Source: JBEKYD01 sp052325345
GTDB lineage: Bacteria > Acidobacteriota > Terriglobia > Bryobacterales > Bryobacteraceae
Assembly: GCA_052325345.1 (NCBI GenBank)
Contig: JBKQVG010000217.1
Span: forward strand, 35,515 to 99,514
Length of the DNA stretch: 64,000 nucleotides
Reading direction: 5' to 3'
The notes beneath the pieces were generated by a model. It worked only from the letters and a program-made list of their open reading frames with translations. It was not told the origin of the DNA and searched no databases. The position numbers and the translations under genes were made by a program. Each line of letters opens with the position of its first letter. Within the stretch, counting starts at the first letter, position 1. Shown piece by piece: positions 58,315-64,000 of the stretch.

Positions 58315-59394
58315 TTACGCAGTTACGTGCCCCAGAGCAACTGCCCTTCTTGCGCCGGTAGCCGATGGCAGATTGCCCGGTTGCCGATGCCAGGTTCTCC
58401 AGGCCAGCACGGCAAAGGCAATAGCTTCTTTCGCGTCCACGTCGATTCCGTAATCGCCCGAAGTGGCTATCGCCATCCGGGGCAGGAAACCGGCAAGGTG
58501 GGCGAGAAGGACCGGGTTGTGCACGCCTCCGCCGGAAACGATCAGTTCAGCCTCATCGCCCGCGGCCTGCCGTATCCCACCGGCGATCGTGGCAGCGGTT
58601 AGCACGGTCGCGGTGGCGATCAGATCCGCCAGGCTGATGCCCGACCGTTTCATTCCTTCCAAAAACTCACGTCCATACTGTTCGCGCCCGGCGCTCTTGG
58701 GAGGTTTGCGCCGATAGTACGAATCCGCCAGCAGCCGGTCGAGCAGTTTGCGGTCGACTTTGGCGGCCGCGGCGATTCGCCCGCCGCGATCGTAGCGCAG
58801 CTTGCCGCCCGAATACTCCTGTGCCAGGGCGTCGATCGCCATATTGCCCGGACCGGTATCGAACGCGACGACATCCTCCGGCCCGCCGCCGGCTGGAATC
58901 ACGGTAATATTGGCGATGCCGCCGATATTGAGGGCTATTCGCGTGCGCCGCGGATGGCGGAACAGCAGGTAATCGACCAACGGAACCAGGGGCGCGCCCT
59001 GACCGCCCGCGGCGATATCGCGCGCCCGAAAATCCGCCACCACCGGAACTCCGATGCGCTCGGCCAACACCGCCGATTCTCCGAGCTGCAGCGTGTGCCG
59101 TCCGCCTTGGTGGTAGACCGTCTGGCCGTGGCAGCCGATCAATTCCACCGCGCCGTAGCGGCGCACCGCGGCCTTGACCGCGCGGGCGTACAGTTCGGCC
59201 AGCTCGAAATTAAGCCGCGAGACCCGGTCGATCCCGGCCGGCTCCCGATACCATCGCAACAACTCTTCGCGGACCCTGGCGGGATACGGAGTCGAGGTGA
59301 AGCCGCGGGTGCGGATCGCGCCGCGGGCGATATCGACAATGGCCACGTCGATGCCGTCGAGCGACGTGCCGCTCATCACCCCGGCAACTCTCAT
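58315..59394 (-). CDS. anmK: Anhydro-N-acetylmuramic acid kinase
   Basis: A 359-residue ATPase-fold kinase that cleaves and phosphorylates 1,6-anhydro-MurNAc to MurNAc-6-P in cell-wall recycling. Seen: GVMSGTSLDGIDVAIVD (ATP-binding start), ELIGCHGQTVYHQG, NIGGIANITVIP, FDTGPGNMAIDAL, and VSGGGVHNPVLL. Its ATG overlaps the mutS stop by four bases (ATGA), so both are co-transcribed. Confidence 0.96.
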   Translation of the reverse strand: MRVAGVMSGTSLDGIDVAIVDIARGAIRTRGFTSTPYPARVREELLRWYREPAGIDRVSRLNFELAELYARAVKAAVRRYGAVELIGCHGQTVYHQGGRHTLQLGESAVLAERIGVPVVADFRARDIAAGGQGAPLVPLVDYLLFRHPRRTRIALNIGGIANITVIPAGGGPEDVVAFDTGPGNMAIDALAQEYSGGKLRYDRGGRIAAAAKVDRKLLDRLLADSYYRRKPPKSAGREQYGREFLEGMKRSGISLADLIATATVLTAATIAGGIRQAAGDEAELIVSGGGVHNPVLLAHLAGFLPRMAIATSGDYGIDVDAKEAIAFAVLAWRTWHRQPGNLPSATGARRAVALGHVTA

Positions 59395-62000
59395 TCCTTG
59401 CCCAGTTCCTTCTGCAATTCGGCCAGCAACTGCAGAGCCTCGATGGGCCGCAGCTCGTCCAGGTTGACGCCGCGAATGCGGCCGGCGATGCCATAGCCCA
59501 CCGGCTCGAAGAGCCGGATCTGCACCGGCCCATGCGTCTCCGGCCTGGCCAGTTCCTCGGTCACGGCGTGCTCCGAGCGCTCGTGCAGCTTCAGCACCTC
59601 GCGGGCGCGCTCGATGACCGCCAGAGGCAGGCCGGCCAGCCGCGCCACTTCGATACCGTAGCTGCGATCGGCTCTGCCCGGTTCGACTTTCCGCAGAAAA
59701 ATGATATTCTCTCCCGATTCTTTCACCGTGACGCGCAGGTTGCGCACGCCTTCCAGAAGGTCGGCGAGTTCGGTCAGCTCGTGGTAGTGGGTGGCAAACA
59801 GCGTCTTGGCGCGGGTGCGCGCGTGGATTTGCTCCACCACCGCCCAGGCCAGCGCCAGGCCGTCATACGTAGCCGTGCCGCGGCCGATTTCATCCAGCAC
59901 GATGAAGCTGCGCGGGGTTGCGGTGTTCAGAATTACCGCCGTCTCGGTCATCTCCACCATGAAAGTGGAACGGCCGCGCGCCAGATTGTCGGAGGCGCCG
60001 ATGCGGGTGAAGATGCGATCCAGAATCGGCAGCGCCGCCGATTCCGCCGGCACGAACGAGCCCATCTGGGCGAGAACCGCAATCAGCGCGGCTTGCCGCA
60101 GGTAAGTCGACTTACCGCCCATGTTGGGACCGGTGATGATGGCGATCAGGTCGCTCGAATCGTTCAGATATAGATCGTTGGGGATGAAGCGGCCGGCTTC
60201 CCGATCGGCGATCCGCTCGATCACCGGGTGACGCCCGGCGAGGATACGCATCTCGCCATCGTCTGAAAACATCGGCCGGTGGTAGCGGTTTTCAGCGGCC
60301 ACTTGCGCCAGCGCCGCGGTGACATCGAGCTCCGCAACCGCCGCCGCGGTGACGCGGATGCGCGGCCCTTGGGCGGCGGCCTCGCGGCGCACGGCGCCAA
60401 ACAGCTCCTTTTCGAGCGTCAGGATTTTCTCTTCGGCGTCGAGCACTTTGCGCTCGTAGTCCTTCAGCTCCGGAGTGGTGAAGCGCTCGGCGTTGGCCAG
60501 CGTCTGCTTGCGCTCGTAATCGGCGGGAGCCAGGTGCTGGTTGGCGCGGGTGATCTCGATGTAGTAACCGAAGACGTTGTTGAAGCGCACTTTCAAGGAT
60601 TGAATGCCGGTGCGCTGCCGCTCGCGGCTTTCGATCTGGGCGATGTATTGCTGGCCGTTGCGCTTGAGTCCGCGCAATTCATCGAGCTCCGCGTGATAGC
60701 CCGCGCGGACCACGCCGCCGTCGGCGATGTCGAAGGGCGGCTCGTCGGCAATGGCGTCGAGAATCCGTTTGGCCACGTCCGCCAGCTCGTCCAGCCCCTC
60801 TGCGAGGGCACGCAGGCGGGCGGCGCGCTGGGTATCGAAAGTCCGTTTCAGGGCGGGTATCTTCTCGAGCGAGCGGCCCAGCGCCAGCACGTCGCGCGGA
60901 CCGGCCGAGCCCAGCGTGACCTTGGCCAGCAGACGCTCCAAATCGAGGATCGCGCCCAGTTGCTTGCGCACCTCGGCGCGCAGGATGGTCTGGTCGAGCA
61001 TCTCGCCCACCGCGTCGAGACGCGCTTCGAGTTCGGTCCGGTCGAGCGATGGCCGCAGCAGGCGCTGGCGCAGCAGGCGGCCGCCCATCCCCGTCAGGGT
61101 TTGGTCCAGCACGGCTAGCAGAGTGGGCTCTTTCTCCCCGGCGCGATCGGCGGCAAACAGCGGTTCGGTCAGCTCCAGATTGCGGACCGTCACCGCGTCC
61201 AGGATCATCGCGTCGGCGCGATTGAAATAGGCCGGCCGGTCGAGATGATCGAGCGCCGCGCGCTGGGTATCGCGCAGGTAATGCAGAATGGCGCCGGCGG
61301 CGGCGATGGCGGCATGGCGGTTGGCCAGGCCGCAGCCATCGAGCGAAAGCAGCTTGAAGTGGTCGCGCAGGGTGCGTCCGGCGTAATCGGCGGTGAAGAC
61401 CCAATCTTCCAGGTCGGTACGGACGTACCGGCCGCCCGAGCGGTCGAGCCCCGCCAGCAGCGGCTCCTCGGAAGGGAACAGAACCTCGCGCGCGCCCAGT
61501 TGCTCCAGCGCGCCGGACACCTCGCCGGGGTCGAGCTCGGTGGCGCGGAACTCGCCGGTGGAAACGTCCACGTAGGCCAGCCCGGCAACGCCGGCGGCGC
61601 GCGCCACCGCCGCCAGGTAGTTGTTCTCGTGCGAGCGCACCAGGTTCGCGTCCATGGCCGTGCCCGGAGTCACGATGCGGGTGACTTCGCGCCGCACCAG
61701 TTTCTTGGCCAGCCTGGGATCTTCCATCTGGTCGCAGATGGCCACCCGATAGCCTTTTTGAATCAGGCGCGCGATGTAGCCTTCGGCGGCGTGGTAGGGC
61801 ACGCCGCACATGGGGATGGGAGCGCCTTTCTCTTTGTTGCGCGCGGTCAGCGTGATTTCGAGCTCGCGCGCGGCGGTGACGGCGTCCTCGAAAAAGAGCT
61901 CGTAGAAATCGCCCAGGCGAAACAGCAGCAGGGCGCCCGGAACCTGTTGCTTGATGTTGCCGTACTGCCGCATCAGCGGCGTGGAGGCGTCAGAGGACAT
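59391..62000 (-). CDS. mutS: DNA mismatch repair protein MutS
   Basis: An 869-residue MutS1. Domain I with mismatch-wedge F-x-E (GDFYELFFEDA, about 30-40), connector and lever domains, clamp, and ATPase with Walker A GPNMGGKSTYLRQ (about 625), DEIGRGTATYDG Walker B, ATHYHEL. C-terminal HTH region present. Length normal. mutL is not in the window; anmK follows with a 4-base overlap. Confidence 0.97.
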   Translation of the reverse strand: MSSDASTPLMRQYGNIKQQVPGALLLFRLGDFYELFFEDAVTAARELEITLTARNKEKGAPIPMCGVPYHAAEGYIARLIQKGYRVAICDQMEDPRLAKKLVRREVTRIVTPGTAMDANLVRSHENNYLAAVARAAGVAGLAYVDVSTGEFRATELDPGEVSGALEQLGAREVLFPSEEPLLAGLDRSGGRYVRTDLEDWVFTADYAGRTLRDHFKLLSLDGCGLANRHAAIAAAGAILHYLRDTQRAALDHLDRPAYFNRADAMILDAVTVRNLELTEPLFAADRAGEKEPTLLAVLDQTLTGMGGRLLRQRLLRPSLDRTELEARLDAVGEMLDQTILRAEVRKQLGAILDLERLLAKVTLGSAGPRDVLALGRSLEKIPALKRTFDTQRAARLRALAEGLDELADVAKRILDAIADEPPFDIADGGVVRAGYHAELDELRGLKRNGQQYIAQIESRERQRTGIQSLKVRFNNVFGYYIEITRANQHLAPADYERKQTLANAERFTTPELKDYERKVLDAEEKILTLEKELFGAVRREAAAQGPRIRVTAAAVAELDVTAALAQVAAENRYHRPMFSDDGEMRILAGRHPVIERIADREAGRFIPNDLYLNDSSDLIAIITGPNMGGKSTYLRQAALIAVLAQMGSFVPAESAALPILDRIFTRIGASDNLARGRSTFMVEMTETAVILNTATPRSFIVLDEIGRGTATYDGLALAWAVVEQIHARTRAKTLFATHYHELTELADLLEGVRNLRVTVKESGENIIFLRKVEPGRADRSYGIEVARLAGLPLAVIERAREVLKLHERSEHAVTEELARPETHGPVQIRLFEPVGYGIAGRIRGVNLDELRPIEALQLLAELQKELGKE

Positions 62001-62026
62001 CCGGCTCAGCCCGCAGGATGGTCGGA

Positions 62027-62116
62027 GGTGGGACAGACCATCGTTTTCTGTGGTCTGTCAGGGCCTCGCCCGGCCAGCGGCTCGACAGACGACAAAAAAC
62101 GATCGTCTGTCCCACC
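62027..62116. repeat. Repeat C, copy 2
   Basis: Bounded by GGTGGGACAG and CTGTCCCACC; matches 53917-54004 in reverse orientation, with better preserved terminal inverted repeats (ACCATCGTTTT with AAAACGATCG). It lies between the 3' end of the glutamate dehydrogenase gene and the start of mutS, both on minus, so it sits in the mutS leader. Confidence 0.78.
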
Positions 62117-62152
62117 CGCGCCGGGTTCGCACAGGCTAAAGCCAGAGCCCCC

Positions 62153-63436
62153 TCACGCATAGATGCCCCGTAGCTTGATGGCGAAGGCCACCCGGTCGAG
62201 CGCCAGCATATAAGCCGCGATGCGGTTGTTCACATTGTGTTTTTGGGCATACTCCACCACCGCGTCGAAGCTTTCGGTCATGATTTCCTCCAAACGGGCG
62301 TTGACCAGTTGCTCGTTCCAGAAGAAGCCCTGGCGGTCCTGCACCCATTCGAAGTACGAGACGGTCACGCCGCCGGCGTTGGCCAGAATATCGGGGATGA
62401 CGAACACTTTGTTTTCGGCCAGAACTTCATCGGCCAGGGGAGTGGTGGGGCCGTTGGCGCCTTCGCACAAAATCCGGCAGCGCAGTTTGTGGGCGTTCTC
62501 GGAGGTAATCACGTTCTCCGTCGCCCCCGGCAGCAGCACGTCGCAGGGCAGGAACATGGCTTCGTGGCGGTCCATATCTTCGCCGCCGGCAAAGCCGCGA
62601 ACCGAACCGGTCTCGTGCTTGTGCGCGGCCAGCGCGGCAACGTCCAAACCTTTGGGGTTGTAAACGGCCCCGTCATACTCCACGATGGCGACGATGCGGA
62701 AGCCGGCCGCGGACATGAGCCTGGCCGCCATGCCGCCCACATTGCCGAAGCCTTGAATCACCACCTTCGCATCTTCCGGCTTCATGCCCAGCCGGGCGAG
62801 CGCCTTTTGAGTCACGATCATGCAGCCGCGGCCGGTGGCTTCCGGACGCCCGCGCGACCCGCCGAGCGACATGGGCTTGCCGGTGACGATGGCCGTCACG
62901 GTGTGGCGCGCGTGCATGGATTTGGTGTCCATGATCCAGGCCATGGTTTTCTCGTTGGTGTTGACGTCCGGCGCCGGCACGTCGCGCTCCGGTCCGATGA
63001 AGTCGATGATCTCGGCGGTGTAGCGGCGGGTCAGTTTTTCGAGCTCCGTATCGGAGAGCAGGTTGGGATCGCAGATCACCCCGCCCTTGGCGCCGCCGAA
63101 GGGGATGTTCACCACCGCGCACTTCCAGGTCATCCAGGAGGCCAGCGCGCGGACCTCGTCCAGGGTGACGTCGGGCGCGAAGCGGATGCCGCCTTTACCG
63201 GGGCCGCGCGCGATCGAGTGCTGTACTCTGTACCCGGTGAACACTTCCAGGCGTCCGTCGTCCAACTGCACCGGAATGTGCACGGTGATTTCCTTGGCCG
63301 TGGTGCGGAGAACCTTGCACATGCCCTCATCGAGTTTGAGGCGCATGGCGGCTTCGTCGAACCGGGCGGCGGCCGCGAGCCAGGGATTCCTTTCGTTTTC
63401 GAGCGAGATCGTCGCCGGCGATGTCAGGCTGGCCAC
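62153..63436 (-). CDS. Glutamate dehydrogenase (hexameric, ~427 residues)
   Basis: An NAD(P)-dependent Glu/Leu/Phe/Val dehydrogenase: substrate-binding HSIARGPGKGGIRF with Lys, catalytic Lys in VNIPFGGAKGGV, PAPDVNTNEKTMAW, GSRGRPEATGRG, nucleotide-binding GFGNVGGMAARL (about 220-231) and ILANAGGVTVSYFEWVQ. The GTG start has GGAGG 9 bases upstream. Interconverts glutamate and 2-oxoglutarate. Coenzyme preference cannot be told. A single-gene unit divergent from the TonB-type receptor gene. Confidence 0.95.
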   Translation of the reverse strand: MASLTSPATISLENERNPWLAAAARFDEAAMRLKLDEGMCKVLRTTAKEITVHIPVQLDDGRLEVFTGYRVQHSIARGPGKGGIRFAPDVTLDEVRALASWMTWKCAVVNIPFGGAKGGVICDPNLLSDTELEKLTRRYTAEIIDFIGPERDVPAPDVNTNEKTMAWIMDTKSMHARHTVTAIVTGKPMSLGGSRGRPEATGRGCMIVTQKALARLGMKPEDAKVVIQGFGNVGGMAARLMSAAGFRIVAIVEYDGAVYNPKGLDVAALAAHKHETGSVRGFAGGEDMDRHEAMFLPCDVLLPGATENVITSENAHKLRCRILCEGANGPTTPLADEVLAENKVFVIPDILANAGGVTVSYFEWVQDRQGFFWNEQLVNARLEEIMTESFDAVVEYAQKHNVNNRIAAYMLALDRVAFAIKLRGIYA

Positions 63437-63586
63437 AAGTTTTTTCCTCCGGTTCCATTATGCCAGTTGGACCCGGCGGGGACCACGCCGCGGTGTGCAC
63501 GGAGCTTTCCCGCCAATCGGCTCCGAAAATCAGGTAAGCATATTTATGCACAACGATTTAAGCCGAATTTCGGACCTAAGAATCCA

Positions 63587-63615
63587 TTGACACCGGCTCT
63601 TGGCAAGCGTATTCT
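63587..63615 (+). promoter_or_regulatory. Strong sigma70-type promoter for the TonB-type receptor gene
   Basis: TTGACA (63587-63592), a 17-base spacer and TATTCT (63610-63615), 27 bases before the ATG. The -35 box is perfect. Confidence 0.7.
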
Positions 63616-63642
63616 ACCGTTAACGGAGAGTTGAGTCCGCTT

Positions 63643-64000
63643 ATGAATACCATGAAGAAAATAGGGGCCGTGTGCGCCCTGATAGCCGGCTCGGTGGGCT
63701 TGTGTTATGGCCAGGCCGTGAATGCTACCTTACTGGGCACTGTAACCGATACCACTGGGGCCGTGGTTGCCAACGCCAAGGTCACCATTACCGAAGTCAC
63801 GACCGGTGTAAAACACTCCGGCCAAACCAACGATAGCGGCAATTATACCTTCGCCGATCTGCCTCCCGGCAGCTATTCTGTTGAAGTCAGCCAAACCGGG
63901 TTCAAGAACGAAGTCCGCCGAGGTATTTCGTTGCTGGTGAACACCACCCAGCGCGTGGACATTCAGCTTCAGCCCGGCAGCCTCTCCGAAACAGTCGAGG
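63643..64000 (+). CDS. TonB-dependent receptor-like protein with carboxypeptidase-regulatory domain (partial, runs off the window)
   Basis: The first 119 residues: signal peptide (MKKIGAVCALIAGSVGLCYG), then a carboxypeptidase-regulatory-like Ig fold (ATLLGTVTDTTGAVVANAKV, VTTGVKHSGQTNDSGNYTF, LPPGSYSVEVSQTGF, RVDIQLQPGSLSETVE). In Acidobacteriota this opening belongs to very large (about 1000-residue) outer-membrane proteins with a TonB plug and barrel; only the start is visible. ACGGAGAG precedes ATG 63643, and a second ATG lies at 63652. Probably imports a glycan or oligomer. Confidence 0.88.
   Translation, partial: MNTMKKIGAVCALIAGSVGLCYGQAVNATLLGTVTDTTGAVVANAKVTITEVTTGVKHSGQTNDSGNYTFADLPPGSYSVEVSQTGFKNEVRRGISLLVNTTQRVDIQLQPGSLSETVE

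Overview
The window is GC-rich bacterial DNA with dense, mostly complete genes. I read it as a member of the Acidobacteriota, most likely a relative of Candidatus Solibacter / Bryobacterales. The reasons are a carboxypeptidase-regulatory-domain plus TonB-receptor type protein starting at the right edge, a remnant of an acidobacterial-type MacB/FtsX permease, small proteins that look acidobacterial (one beginning MARGWESKSVE, one zinc-ribbon protein), and several families of dispersed palindromic repeats. This assignment is inference from gene content; there is no rRNA in the window.

Layout. 0.1-3.4 kb (minus): a CpaF/TadA-type secretion ATPase and a YifB/ComM AAA protein. 4.0-14.3 kb (plus): a nearly complete propionate / methylmalonyl-CoA (Wood-Werkman type) gene set: 5S and 12S carboxyltransferase subunits, a small delta/epsilon-like subunit, a biotin carrier, methylmalonyl-CoA epimerase, both mutase subunits, the MeaB GTPase chaperone and an ScpC-like CoA-transferase that lacks an internal block of about 130 residues. 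14.4-16.4 kb: an S24-peptidase-like protein and MutY.

16.6-25.2 kb is the most distinctive block: FHA protein, PP2C phosphatase with an extracytoplasmic beta-helix, a transmembrane Ser/Thr kinase with TPR-like tail (broken by one missing base), a single-chain SEDS (RodA/FtsW) plus class B penicillin-binding protein fusion, and a second FHA protein. It mirrors the actinobacterial pstP-rodA-pbpA-pkn-fha locus and suggests phospho-control of peptidoglycan synthesis through FHA docking. The kinase carries three DATRRT repeats just before its membrane segment.

25.2-34.3 kb: accessory region with an orphan BrnA antitoxin and a decayed brnT, a methyltransferase, an SGNH hydrolase / acyl carrier protein / KAS III-like set in which the KAS nucleophile is Ser rather than Cys, about 0.8 kb without recognisable genes, a PuuD-type amidotransferase, a polyphosphate-glucokinase-like ROK kinase, a CPBP membrane protease and a secreted SmpA-like protein. 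34.7-43.0 kb: a chemosensory operon (CheA with degenerate receiver, CheW, soluble PAS/poly-HAMP-like receptor, CheY, CheB, CheR, CheX). 43.2-64 kb: lipoprotein peroxiredoxin, pheST, a NarL-type regulator, an oxidoreductase, metY, a truncated permease, a YfhO-like membrane protein, alaS with a coupled YpdA-like reductase, anmK-mutS, a glutamate dehydrogenase and the start of a TonB-type receptor.

At least four unrelated dispersed repeat families occur between genes: (A) hairpins built of ~10-bp units related to CACMGATRAA, four copies; (B) an element with a large central palindrome and TTACGTAA near one end, two copies; (C) an ~90-bp element bounded by GGTGGGAC / GTCCCACC, two copies; (D) a short element centred on GCAGGTTGCCA, two copies. 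They abut or enter genes in places (the mutY start, a reductase stop codon). I found no rRNA, tRNA, CRISPR array or intact insertion sequence.
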